Assembly: GCF_016405985.1 (NCBI RefSeq)
Contig: NZ_JAEFCF010000022.1
Location: 1 to 64,000 of the forward strand
Direction of reading: 5' to 3'
From: Paracoccus sp. IB05
GTDB lineage: Bacteria; Pseudomonadota; Alphaproteobacteria; Rhodobacterales; Rhodobacteraceae
DNA: 64,000 bases
Shown piece by piece: positions 26,038 to 34,972 of this stretch. Within the stretch, counting starts at the first letter, position 1; the number at the start of each line of letters is the position of its first letter. The notes beneath the pieces are model-generated. The model saw only the letters and a program-made list of their open reading frames with translations. It did not search any database and was not told where the DNA came from. Both the position numbers and the translations under genes were made by a program.

Positions 26038-26289
26038 TGATCCTCCGGTCCTTCTGATCCGCCAGCCAGGGCAAAGGTTTCCTGCGGTTGCGGCGTCCTG
26101 TCTGCAGCCCATCACGGAGAAGGTCATCTCCAGGGGGAGCAAATGGGTATCACGCCCCTCCGCCCTGGGGGCCGGACCGGCACCTGGCAAGGCCTTTCGG
26201 ATGGCGACCAAAAGCGAAAGACCAGGCGCAGGTCCCGGATGGCTTTTTTTTTTTCAGCATTCGACCTGACCTGCCTGCCTCTCGCCGCC

Positions 26290-26556
26290 ATGACGGCTGA
26301 TCAGGACTGGCGCGATCAGGCGCAGGCGGCGGCACTTGCCTGGCATCAGGAAAACCGGCCCGCAGAATGTGAGATCCCGGATACGGTGCCTGCCTCGGTT
26401 GATGATCTGCCGACCGGTGAGGATACCGCTGCACCTGAGGCCCTGCGGATCGGTTTTCAGGACGGGATGCCGCGGCGGGATGGGGTGAGAAAGCTGCTTC
26501 GGGCCTCGGATCGCCACCATGATCGGGCAGCAGTTCCAGCATCGCCGTGTTTCTGA
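26290..26556 (+). CDS. Possible small acidic protein, doubtful
   Basis: An 88-codon frame begins MTADQDWRDQAQAAALAWHQ and continues with acidic, codon-typical sequence to about 26,500. It has no clear RBS, sits just after an 11-base T run (26244-26254), and its 3' part overlaps the broken ankyrin gene on the other strand. It has no recognisable domain. It may equally be the antisense of decayed sequence. Confidence 0.25.
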   Translation: MTADQDWRDQAQAAALAWHQENRPAECEIPDTVPASVDDLPTGEDTAAPEALRIGFQDGMPRRDGVRKLLRASDRHHDRAAVPASPCF

Positions 26557-26912
26557 ACATCACCGCCTGATGTATTGCGGTCTCGCCAAAACGGCCATGC
26601 TCGTTGGGGTCAGCGCCGCGATCCAGGAGCCAGCGCGTGCCGCCCAGATCACCGCGCAACACCTGCCATTGCAAAAGCGTCAGCCCGTCTTTTCCTGTCG
26701 CGCCTGTATCGACACCTATCGGCGATCAGGCTGGCAAATGCCGCGCTGTCACGGGCCTTTGTCGCCAAGGCCAGTGCCTTGGTCTCCGCCACCGGGAATA
26801 GCAGCGTCAGATCAGGCCCGGGCGCCAGCCGCGCTTTGATGTAATGGCCAGGCGGCCCAAGGCCGATTGCCACCACGAAGAACGCGCCGATTCATTTCCC
26901 CAATCGCTTCAT
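26457..26912 (-). pseudogene. Exported ankyrin-repeat protein, broken
   Basis: The ATG at 26912 overlaps the stop of the upstream gene (ATGA), but codon 7 is TGA (26892-26894). Reading through it gives a signal-peptide-like IGAFFVVAIGLGPPGHYI. An extra base near 26717 then shifts the frame (SLIAD before it; GVDTGATGKDGLTLLQWQ after it). Beyond it lies a clear ankyrin unit, RWLLDRGADPNEHGRFGETA followed by IHQAVMFRNTAMLELL. The frame is disturbed again after about 26,500, so the 3' end is uncertain. At least two lesions are seen directly. It was presumably a partner of the membrane protein before it. Confidence 0.65.
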
Positions 26913-27619
26913 AGTGTGGGACTTGTGGCAATGAAGCTGCGGAACTCTTCCGTAAGGCGGTCGACCATATCCATGCTGCGATTGGTCTCATCGGCAAGCG
27001 CCACCATGATCCCGATCGATTGCCGCCGCGAGCAGTCTTGCGGAACTTCGACCTTCCGCTGCGCCACGCGGTCCGCAACGGCGCTTTGCAATTCGGCGTC
27101 AAAGACATCGGGCATCGCTTCGGCGCGGGCCAGATCGACACGGCTGCGCCCGCCATGGCATTTTGCGGCATAGGCATTGTGCAGCCGGGCAGAGCTGATG
27201 ATCTCGGCCTTTCTGTGGGCGAGAGTGCTGCGATAATTCTCTTCTGTTTCAGGAACGAGGTAGATCCGGTCTGCCTCGGCGAGGCCGCTGTATTCGGCGG
27301 CGGGCAGATTTCGGTCGGGCATCACCCAGTCCAGCGGATCGATGCGCAGAAGATCGGCCGAACTGGCCAGTTGCAGCGCACAGACCAGCACGGCCAGCCC
27401 TGCCAGCAGCTTGCGCGCCATCTGCCCCGAGCTCTTTTCCGCGATGACGGCAGCCGCCAGTGCAATCCCGATCAGTGCAAGTACGATGCCACCAGGGTTG
27501 AAGCGGCTGTCAGACACCGTTTCGCCATTCACCATCAATGTGCCGGTGCTGCCGATGAACAGAAAGAACGGCAGGAGCCCAAGGATCAGGGCGGTGAGGG
27601 GTTTCAGGAAACGTTGCAT
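26909..27619 (-). CDS. Membrane protein of unknown function
   Basis: A 236-residue protein with three hydrophobic segments in its first 95 residues (LTALILGLLPFFLFIGSTG, GIVLALIGIALAAAVIA, LLAGLAVLVCALQLA). A soluble C-terminal half carries two cysteines (AAKCHGG, PQDCSRR). Its stop overlaps the start of the broken ankyrin gene. Membrane protein plus exported ankyrin protein suggests a small envelope or immunity-like unit, but no family is recognised. Confidence 0.65.
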   Translation of the reverse strand: MQRFLKPLTALILGLLPFFLFIGSTGTLMVNGETVSDSRFNPGGIVLALIGIALAAAVIAEKSSGQMARKLLAGLAVLVCALQLASSADLLRIDPLDWVMPDRNLPAAEYSGLAEADRIYLVPETEENYRSTLAHRKAEIISSARLHNAYAAKCHGGRSRVDLARAEAMPDVFDAELQSAVADRVAQRKVEVPQDCSRRQSIGIMVALADETNRSMDMVDRLTEEFRSFIATSPTL

Positions 27620-27930
27620 AAATTACCTCTGGCCCGTGGCCTCTGCGGTGGTTTCGTCATGGTGGAGGGCGCCTTAGCGCCCGGGCATCTGACCAGGCGT
27701 GATCCCGGCGCGCCTCGTATATAATGATGCGCATGGGTCACTTTCGCCGGTCACTTTCGCCGGTCGCGCGAGCCGGTGGGGCCGGGTTTCCAGGCTGCTG
27801 GCCTGCTTCCGAAACCGCCTGTCAGCCCGGATATGCCGAAGGCAGCAACAGCGCATAGCATTCCGACGCAAAACCCTGCACCTCAGGCCCCGGACGCTGT
27901 GCGGTTCCGGAATGAGCTGAAGCCGCATCC
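27620..27930. other. Intergenic region with a 13-bp tandem repeat
   Basis: No supported gene. GTCACTTTCGCCG occurs twice in tandem (27737-27749, 27750-27762), followed by a partial third copy (GTCGCG). The rest shows only short frames without RBS. Confidence 0.6.
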
Positions 27931-30582
27931 TTAAATCGGGCTGATCTGCGCATGCAGCCGCTCTCCTCCCAGGGGGGCAAAGGCGCGTTGGCGGCAGGTC
28001 AGGACGATGATCTGCTGATCCTGCGCCACCCGGTGCAGGGCGGTGAACATCGCTTCGATCCGGTCATCATCGCTATGGACCAGGGCGTCATCGAGGATCA
28101 CCGGCACCGATCTGCCCGAGCGGGCAAAGAGCCGCGCAAAGGCCAGCCGCGTCAGCACCGCCAGTTGCTCTCTGGTGCCACCGGACAGGATCTCGATCTC
28201 TTCATCCTGGCCGTCGCGCATCAGCGCCACCGGCAGGAGGCTGGTATCATCTATCCTGAGCGAGGCCCCCGGATGCAGGATCGACAGCAGCGGGTCAAGC
28301 TCGCGCAGGACCGGGCCGAGATAGGCTTCGCGCGCCTCGCGTCTGGCCGCCTCGAGCGCCGTCCGCAACCGGGCAAGCGCCTTCACTTCGCGTTCATAAC
28401 GGGCCGCGCGGGCAAGGGCGGTCGCTTCGCGGCCCCGCAGATCGCCAAGCGCTTCCTCGATCCCCTCATCGGCCAGCGCCCCGATCGAGCCGCTTACCCC
28501 CGCAAGATCGCTTTCCAGCCGCGCCCGGTCGCGGCGCCGGCCCTCGATCACCGAAGCAAGGCGGGTGACAGCCGCCCGGGCGGTCTCCAGATCGGGGGCG
28601 TTGGTGGTCAGCCGGGCAAGGGTCCGGGCGGCCTCGGCTTCGGCCCCGGCAAGCCCGGCCTGGGCCTGGGCGAGGTGCAAAAGCCGCGCGGCGAGATCGA
28701 CCGGATCACCGGCCTCTGCCCGGATCGCGTCCAGCACCTGCCCGGCGGCCAGATCCGCCGCACGCGATGCCGCGCGCGCCTCGCGCAGGCGGGCATGGCG
28801 GGCTTCGGCCTCGCGCCTGTGCACCTGCGCCCGCTCCTCGGTCTCTCTGGCAGTACGGAGCTGGTTTTGCAGGCCGGCAATGTCTTCCGCCGATGCCGCA
28901 TCCGGCGCCGCGCCCGGCAGTTCACCCGCTTCGCTGCGGGCCACCGCCAGGGCCGCGCGCAGGGCGTCAATCCCCTCGGGCGCCAGCTCTGCGAGCAGCG
29001 CCTTCGCCTGGGATATGGCCGCATCGAGCCGCCCGGCCTCGGCAAAGGCGTGCCGCGCAGCCGCCAGATCCGCCGCGCCGCAGGCCATCAGCGCTGTGGC
29101 CAGCCGGTCCTGCGCCTGTTGCAGCTTTGCCCCGATATCGCCTGCCGCGATCAGGCCCGGGTCGATCACCATCCGGCCGATACCGGGCAGATCCAGCGCG
29201 GTGCTGCCCCTGAGCTTCAGCCCCTCCGCGCCAATGGGCTGACCTTCGGCCATGACCCGCGCCGCGCCCGAATAGGTGAGGGTGACCGCAACAAGGCGCG
29301 CCTCGTCCTGAAGCGCCAGGCGGTCGCGTTCCCCCTGGGCTTTTTCCGCCTGATCCAGCAGGTCGCGCGTGACCTTCAAAGGGCTGCGGGCCGCGAGATA
29401 TTCATCAAGCGCCGCGCGCTGGCGGTCGGCGCGTTCCAGCCTTGCGGCAAGACCTGCCATCCGGTCGCGTGCGGCCAGCGCCAGCCCGGCGCGTTGCGCA
29501 AGATCCAGCCGCGCGGCAAGCGCCTGCACCGCCCCGGTGGCGGCGGCCTGTTCGCGGGCCGCAGTCGCGTCAAAGGCCGCGGCCTCGCCGGTCAGGGCCT
29601 CGGTTCCCGCCAGCTCTTCCGAGGTCTTCGCCTGCGCGGTCAGGGCCTGGCCCAGCCGAAGTTTCAGATCTTCGAGCCGCCGGATCGTTTCCGCGCCCTG
29701 CCCGGCGGTCAGCTGCGCCAGTCGCAGGTCGCTTTCGGCCTTGCGGGTCTGTTCGGCATGGGTTTCGGCCGCGCGCAATGCCTGGCCCGCCTGATCAAAG
29801 GCGGCCTCGTCGCGCGCCGCCTGATCGGGGTCGGCCAGCCGGATCAGATCGCGGGTGATCGCCGCGCGACTTGCCAGTTCAGAGGAAAGCCGGGCCACCT
29901 TGATCTCAAGCGCCGCGCGGTCCTGGGCCAGCGCCTCTGCCTCATCAGTGGCGCGCGCCCATTCCCCGCCCGATCTCGGGCGCAGCGTATTGGTCGCAAG
30001 CTTTGCAAGCGCCTCGTTCACCCGTGCCAGAACCTGATCCATGCGCCGCCCGCCGGTCATCATTTCGATCTCGCCCGCGACCGAGGACAAAAGATCGCGC
30101 CGCGCTGTCAGCGCCTTTTCGCGGTCAGATTTATCGGCGGCACCGGCGCCTTCCGGTTCCATCCCAAGGAGACCCTGGCGCACCCATAAAAGCCCCGATG
30201 GCCCGGCCAGCCCCTGGCCTGTCAGCCGGTCAATCCAGGCCTCGGCCTCATCCTCCTGCGCGATCAGGCGGCCCGAAGCGTCCAGCACCCGCGCCGTCGG
30301 GCGTGAGAGCCAGCGTTTTTCCAGTCGGAACCGGCCCTCGGGAAGGTCAAGCTCGACCGCGACCTCGGGGGCGCCGCCCGAATGGGGTTGCAGCGACTTT
30401 ACCGGTGCGCGCGCTGACCGGTGCGGCTGGAAGAACAGCGCATGCAGCCCGTCGAAAAAGGTCGATTTGCCGAATTCATTGGGCTGCGACAGTACCGAGA
30501 CACCGTCGCCGATCCCGTCGATCCGGGCATGTTTTGCCCCGAAACGGCGCAGATTGGTCAGCTCCAGCGCGCGGATCTTCAT
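27931..30582 (-). CDS. SbcC/RecN-like AAA ATPase, YhaN type
   Basis: An 883-residue SMC-like ATPase. The N-terminal Walker A region is VLSQPNEFGKSTFFDGLHAL (residues 30-49), with Gln where the first Gly is usual. Walker B near the C-terminus is SVPVILDDALVHSDDDR, after the signature EIEILSGGTREQLAVL. Between lie long Ala/Glu/Arg-rich coiled coils. No CxxC zinc hook is visible, in line with YhaN rather than Rad50. It overlaps the nuclease gene upstream by 4 nt; the two probably form an ATP-dependent nuclease acting on DNA ends. Confidence 0.85.
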   Translation of the reverse strand: MKIRALELTNLRRFGAKHARIDGIGDGVSVLSQPNEFGKSTFFDGLHALFFQPHRSARAPVKSLQPHSGGAPEVAVELDLPEGRFRLEKRWLSRPTARVLDASGRLIAQEDEAEAWIDRLTGQGLAGPSGLLWVRQGLLGMEPEGAGAADKSDREKALTARRDLLSSVAGEIEMMTGGRRMDQVLARVNEALAKLATNTLRPRSGGEWARATDEAEALAQDRAALEIKVARLSSELASRAAITRDLIRLADPDQAARDEAAFDQAGQALRAAETHAEQTRKAESDLRLAQLTAGQGAETIRRLEDLKLRLGQALTAQAKTSEELAGTEALTGEAAAFDATAAREQAAATGAVQALAARLDLAQRAGLALAARDRMAGLAARLERADRQRAALDEYLAARSPLKVTRDLLDQAEKAQGERDRLALQDEARLVAVTLTYSGAARVMAEGQPIGAEGLKLRGSTALDLPGIGRMVIDPGLIAAGDIGAKLQQAQDRLATALMACGAADLAAARHAFAEAGRLDAAISQAKALLAELAPEGIDALRAALAVARSEAGELPGAAPDAASAEDIAGLQNQLRTARETEERAQVHRREAEARHARLREARAASRAADLAAGQVLDAIRAEAGDPVDLAARLLHLAQAQAGLAGAEAEAARTLARLTTNAPDLETARAAVTRLASVIEGRRRDRARLESDLAGVSGSIGALADEGIEEALGDLRGREATALARAARYEREVKALARLRTALEAARREAREAYLGPVLRELDPLLSILHPGASLRIDDTSLLPVALMRDGQDEEIEILSGGTREQLAVLTRLAFARLFARSGRSVPVILDDALVHSDDDRIEAMFTALHRVAQDQQIIVLTCRQRAFAPLGGERLHAQISPI

Positions 30583-31703
30583 GCCTCGACCTCCTGCACC
30601 AGGGCATAGAGCCGGGACAGCGCCATTTCGGCCAGCTGGCGGTCGGCCTGGGCCAGCGCCGGGTCACCGGCCTCGCCAAGCAGGCTCTCTGCGGCCCGGC
30701 GCAGCGCGCCGCCGCGGTCGATCAGGTCGAGATCATCCGGCTGCACATCCGTGCCAAGGCGGGAAAGATCTGCTTCGAACCAGCCGAAATCCGGGGCGAT
30801 CGCGGCCAGCGCGGCCTCAAGGCCGGCGCGTTCGGCCAGGGTCAAACGGCCGCTGGCCTCGATCCGCAAGAGACTGTCGCGGCGTTGGTTTTCACCGGGC
30901 AGAAGCCCGGCAAGATGGCCCGCAATATCCTCGCCGGGCAGCAGATCGAGCTCTGGCCGCAACCAGTGGAACTGACCGGTCTGGGTGACTTCCACCCGCG
31001 CCGGCGCGCCGCTTGCCTCAAGGCTGACCACAAGCGCCCCCGGTGCTGTGGCATGTTTGAACCCATCCGCCTCGGGTGTGCCGGAATACCAGGTCGCGGG
31101 GCCGATCTGCATCCGCCCATGCCAGTCGCCAAGGCCCAGGTAATCAAGACCCGAGAGCCGCGCCCGATCCGGCGGGATGATCCCCGGGCTGCCCTCGCCA
31201 TCGGTGAAATCCATGATCGCGCCATGGCCCAGGCCGATGCGGATCGCGCCTTCCGGGGTTGATGTCGACATTGCTTCGGTCAGATCGCGCCCCGGGCGGC
31301 GCTGTGTCGGGGGCGCCGGCAAAAGCCAGACACCGGTCGCAAGTTCCAGCGCGCCGGGCCGGTCGAGAACCGTCAGATTGGCCGGCGCATCGGCAAGGAT
31401 CCGGCGCCAGAGCTCGGTCGCCGCGAGGCTGTCATGATTGCCGGGCATCAGGAACCAGCGCAGATCGCCCTCGACCGCCATGGCCCGCAGCGCGTGGCGC
31501 AAAGTCTCGGGCGAAGGAGTTTCGGCATCGAATGTGTCACCCGCCAGCAGCACATCGCGCGCGCCAGTGTCGCGGGCCGCACGGGCGAGGCGGGAAATGA
31601 CCGTATGGCGCGCCTCGCGCAGGCGGCCGCGAATGTCTTCGGGAAAGCCGCCAAAAGGCCGGCCCAGATGCAGATCAGAGGTGTGAAGAAAGCTATAGGT
31701 CAT
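30579..31703 (-). CDS. SbcD/Mre11-like metallophosphoesterase nuclease, YhaO type
   Basis: A 374-residue nuclease. Metal-binding motifs appear in order: TSDLHLGRPF (residues 8-17), LLAGDTFDAE, MPGNHDSLAA, GLGHGAIMDF and GLGDWHGRMQ. The C-terminal third is the capping/ATPase-contact region. It is first of a two-gene minus-strand operon with the SMC-like ATPase. The pair is not flanked by obvious phage or defence genes, so housekeeping repair is as likely as defence. Confidence 0.88.
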   Translation of the reverse strand: MTYSFLHTSDLHLGRPFGGFPEDIRGRLREARHTVISRLARAARDTGARDVLLAGDTFDAETPSPETLRHALRAMAVEGDLRWFLMPGNHDSLAATELWRRILADAPANLTVLDRPGALELATGVWLLPAPPTQRRPGRDLTEAMSTSTPEGAIRIGLGHGAIMDFTDGEGSPGIIPPDRARLSGLDYLGLGDWHGRMQIGPATWYSGTPEADGFKHATAPGALVVSLEASGAPARVEVTQTGQFHWLRPELDLLPGEDIAGHLAGLLPGENQRRDSLLRIEASGRLTLAERAGLEAALAAIAPDFGWFEADLSRLGTDVQPDDLDLIDRGGALRRAAESLLGEAGDPALAQADRQLAEMALSRLYALVQEVEA

Positions 31704-31966
31704 GCGTATTCCAGGCCAGGGATCAGGGCGGCCCGGCCGCTGATTGCAGTTTGATGCAAGACGGATGCGGCGCGCAAGGCGCGGGAGGCCGCAATTCTGG
31801 CCCTGTCCGCTCTGATCCGGTTATCAAGGTGGCTGAAATGGACACATGCTTGTGCCACGACAACCAGGATCTGCGCCGCATGACCGCTTTTTGCGTCTGA
31901 TGATGCCGGGGACGCTGCGGATACCATTGGCCTGTCCTCACGCAGGAACCGGTGCTGCAACAGCGC
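31704..31966. other. Intergenic region, no gene seen
   Basis: The 263 bp between the nuclease operon start and the 3' end of the permease operon show no frame with RBS or family resemblance. They should contain the promoter of the nuclease operon. Confidence 0.55.
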
Positions 31967-33007
31967 CTAGAGGTGGCGCGAGACAAGGATCAGATAGAGC
32001 CCGCCCAGCAGCCCCGTGGTCAGGCCGATCGGCATCGCGAGGCCGAAAGGCGCATTCTGGCTGACGAGATCCGCGCTCAGCAGCAGGAGGGCCCCGGCAA
32101 TTGCTCCCGAAACCACCGGCACATCGGGCGAACGGGTCAGCCAGCGCGCCAGTTGCGGCCCGGCCAGCGCGACAAAGGCAATCGGGCCGGTACAGGCCGT
32201 CGCAACGGATGCCAGCCCGACCGAGGCCAGCACCAGAACCAGGCGCGTCCGCGCCGGATCCAGCCCGAGCTGGCGCGCGAGATCATCGCCCATCGACATC
32301 ACCAGAAGCCGCCGCGCATGCCACAAAACCAGCGGCGCGAAGAGGACCAGCCCGGCAAAGGCGGTTGCGACATGGCTCCAGTCGCGCGCCGCCAGTGATC
32401 CGGCCAGCCAGATCTGCGCTGACATCGCACGTTCCAGATCGCCCATCACCATCAACAGCGTGTTCAGCCCCGACATCAGCGCGCCCATGCCGATACCGAC
32501 AAGGATCAGCCGGTAGCCGCCGCCCCCTTCCCGCCCGCCTTTCCGGCCACGCGCCAGCCAGAGGACGACCAGCGCCGTCATCACCCCAGATGCGACCGCT
32601 GCAAGCGCGGTCTGAACTGGCCCGGCATTGAACAGGATGATCTGCGCGATTGCGCCGCTTGCCGCGCCGGTGGTGAAACCGATCACATCCGGCGAGCCGA
32701 GCGCATTGCGTGAGATCGACTGAAACACCGCGCCGGACATGCCAAGCGCCGCCCCGACCATCGCGGCGGTCAGCAGCCGCGGCAGCCGGATGCGCAAGAC
32801 AAGGCGGTTGATCACATCGGTTTCGGCCTGGCCGGTCAGACCCGCCAGCGCTCCGGCCGGCGTCAGCCGCATGGTGCCACTGGCCAGCAGGAACAGGCCC
32901 AGCAGCAGGCCGAGGGCGATCAGCAGCCCGCAGACCAGCATGGCGCGGGGCCGCCATAACAGGCTGAGCCCGCCGATCCGCAAGATGCGCTGACCTCCGA
33001 CCCTCAC
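31967..33007 (-). CDS. FecCD-family iron-siderophore ABC permease (second subunit)
   Basis: A 346-residue membrane protein starting at GTG 33007, which overlaps the stop of the first permease (GTGA). About nine or ten helices are visible. FecCD hallmarks are RLPRLLTAAMVGAALGMSGA near residue 65 and TGPIAFVALAGPQLARWLTR near residue 255. It is the last gene of a four-gene minus-strand operon (reductase, binding protein, two permeases). The two FecCD proteins form a heterodimer served by the ATPase encoded divergently at 36,043. Confidence 0.92.
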   Translation of the reverse strand: MRVGGQRILRIGGLSLLWRPRAMLVCGLLIALGLLLGLFLLASGTMRLTPAGALAGLTGQAETDVINRLVLRIRLPRLLTAAMVGAALGMSGAVFQSISRNALGSPDVIGFTTGAASGAIAQIILFNAGPVQTALAAVASGVMTALVVLWLARGRKGGREGGGGYRLILVGIGMGALMSGLNTLLMVMGDLERAMSAQIWLAGSLAARDWSHVATAFAGLVLFAPLVLWHARRLLVMSMGDDLARQLGLDPARTRLVLVLASVGLASVATACTGPIAFVALAGPQLARWLTRSPDVPVVSGAIAGALLLLSADLVSQNAPFGLAMPIGLTTGLLGGLYLILVSRHL

Positions 33008-34017
33008 AGCCGCACCAGCCGGAAGCGACGCGCAACATGAATGAAGAACGGCCCGCCAAGGATCGCCGCGACGATGCCCGCTGCCAGCTCGGCCGGGGGG
33101 GCCACGATACGGCCGAGGATATCGGCTGCGGTCAGGATGCCTGCGCCAAAAATCGCGGAAAGCGGGAGGAGCCTGCGATTGTCCGGCCCGCTCAGGGCCC
33201 GCGCCAGATGCGGCGCGACCAGCCCGACAAAGGCAATCGGCCCGGCGCTTGCGGTTGCCGCCCCGGCCAGGATCATCACCGACAGGCAGGACAGCGCCCA
33301 GACCGGCCCGGGCCGCAACCCGAGCGCGCGGCCGATCTCGACCCCCATCGACAGGGCATTCAGATCGCGCGCCAGCGCCAGCGCCAGCCCGCCTCCCAGC
33401 ACCAGGGCCGCCCACATCACCAGGGCCACGGCTAAGCCACGCCCCTCCAGCGTGCCCGAGCCCCAGTTGCGGAAGATATCCAGCACATCCAGGCCGGAAT
33501 TCAGGATCACAAAGCCGGTCGCCGCCCCCAGAAGCACCGAGAGCCCGGCGCCCGCCAGCACAAGACGCACCGGATCGGTGCCCGACCCATGCGCGCGGCC
33601 AAGGATAAAGACCGCAACCCCCGCCAGCCCGGCACCGACAAAGCCAAACCAGACATATTGCGTGATCTGGGTCAGGCCAAAAGCCGATGCCCCGAGGACC
33701 ACCGCCATCGCCGCCCCGGAATTCACGCCGAGAAGCCCCGGCTCGGCCAGGGGGTTGCGCGTCACCGCCTGCATCACCGCCCCGGCAAGGCCAAGCGCGG
33801 CGCCGGCGCCAAGCGCCAGCGCGGTGCGGGGCAGCCGCAATTCGCGCAGCACAAGATGCAGGTCATTGCCAGGATCAAAGGCGGTCAGGGCGCGCCAGAG
33901 TTCAGGCAGCGGCACCGCGCGCGAACCGATGGCGAGGCTGGCAAGCGACAGCAAAAAAAGCACCGGCAACCCGGCGAGCCAGATCCTTGCGCCCCTCCTG
34001 CCGCCATTGCCCGTCAT
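33004..34017 (-). CDS. FecCD-family iron-siderophore ABC permease (first subunit)
   Basis: A 337-residue membrane protein with the family signatures LRLPRTALALGAGAALGLAG and AGPIAFVGLVAPHLARAL. About ten transmembrane segments are spread over the full length. It overlaps the binding-protein gene by 4 nt and the second permease by 4 nt, so stoichiometric translation is likely. Confidence 0.93.
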   Translation of the reverse strand: MTGNGGRRGARIWLAGLPVLFLLSLASLAIGSRAVPLPELWRALTAFDPGNDLHLVLRELRLPRTALALGAGAALGLAGAVMQAVTRNPLAEPGLLGVNSGAAMAVVLGASAFGLTQITQYVWFGFVGAGLAGVAVFILGRAHGSGTDPVRLVLAGAGLSVLLGAATGFVILNSGLDVLDIFRNWGSGTLEGRGLAVALVMWAALVLGGGLALALARDLNALSMGVEIGRALGLRPGPVWALSCLSVMILAGAATASAGPIAFVGLVAPHLARALSGPDNRRLLPLSAIFGAGILTAADILGRIVAPPAELAAGIVAAILGGPFFIHVARRFRLVRL

Positions 34018-34970
34018 CTGGCGAAATAACGCCCGATGGTCTCCAGAATATCGCGGCCGGAATAGTAATCGACGCGGAACGAGGTCGGCCCCAGGGGCCA
34101 GACCTGGCCGGATTTCACCGCCGGCAGATTGGCGAGAACCGGATCGGCCATAAATGCCGCCACGCTTTCTTCGGTGCCGTTCAGAAGAAAGACCCCCTCG
34201 CCAGTGATCGCCGCGCCCAGATTTTCATGCGAGATAAAATCGAAATCCGAGGCGCGGGTGACATTGCCCGCCATCGCCTCCGGCAGGCCCGTCACGGTGA
34301 AGCCAAGGACAGAGAGCAGCTTTGCCTGGGCGCTGGTCGGTTTTGACACTGCGTAAGTGCCGCTGAAATTATAGGATACCAGCGACACATCCCCCGGCGG
34401 GATTGCAAGCCGCGCCGCCAGATCGGCGGCCCGCGCGTCGAAATCCCGGATCACTGCCTCGGCGCCCGCTTCATGCCCGGTGGCACGGCCAAGCTGGCGG
34501 GCAAGGTCTTCCCAGGACCCTGAGGAATAGTCCAGTACGACCACCGTCATGCCCTGTGCGCGCAAGGCCGGGACATAGGGCAGGATCGCATCGCCGCCGG
34601 TCGAAGAGGCGACAACCAGATCCGGATCAGCCAGGATCAGCGATTCGATATCAAAAGTCAGATTGCCGTAAAGCTGCGTGACGCCACGTTCATCTGCCGT
34701 CTTCGCCCATTGCAGAAAGAAGCCCTTTTCATCGGTCAGAGGGCCAATCATCGCCATTGATGTCGATTTCACCGGCGCGTCGATTGCCAGCAGGATCCCG
34801 GTCAGGCTGGGCGCGGTCGAGGCGATATTGACCGGCTTTGCCGCGATCACGACCTCGCCAAGCGCATCGGTCACCCTGCGCGGCCAGCCTTCTTCGGCCC
34901 TGGCCGCGAGAGGGGTGATCAGGGCAAAAACGGCCAGCGAAAGGCGCAACATGCGGATACCTCTTGTCAT
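34014..34970 (-). CDS. Siderophore ABC periplasmic binding protein (FepB-like)
   Basis: A 318-residue exported protein with a signal peptide (AARAEE, residue 25) and a cluster A-2 binding fold. Visible segments are RRVTDALGEVVIAAKPVNIA, SLILADPDLVVASSTGG and SGQVWPLGPTSFRVDYYSGR. The pattern resembles FepB-type catecholate/mixed siderophore binders. It begins 2 nt after the reductase stop. The exact ligand cannot be read from sequence. Confidence 0.88.
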   Translation of the reverse strand: MTRGIRMLRLSLAVFALITPLAARAEEGWPRRVTDALGEVVIAAKPVNIASTAPSLTGILLAIDAPVKSTSMAMIGPLTDEKGFFLQWAKTADERGVTQLYGNLTFDIESLILADPDLVVASSTGGDAILPYVPALRAQGMTVVVLDYSSGSWEDLARQLGRATGHEAGAEAVIRDFDARAADLAARLAIPPGDVSLVSYNFSGTYAVSKPTSAQAKLLSVLGFTVTGLPEAMAGNVTRASDFDFISHENLGAAITGEGVFLLNGTEESVAAFMADPVLANLPAVKSGQVWPLGPTSFRVDYYSGRDILETIGRYFAR

Positions 34971-34972
34971 TC

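Noticed and set aside
27952-30189. Very long open frame on the plus strand antisense to the SMC-like ATPase
   Set aside because: It is rich in Arg/Gly/Pro/His with no domain and mirrors the minus-strand gene, which has Walker motifs. Long antisense frames are expected at this GC content.
33041-34153. Plus-strand 370-codon frame antisense to a FecCD permease
   Set aside because: Ser/Pro/Arg/Ala low-complexity composition typical of antisense frames; the minus-strand permease has clear family motifs.
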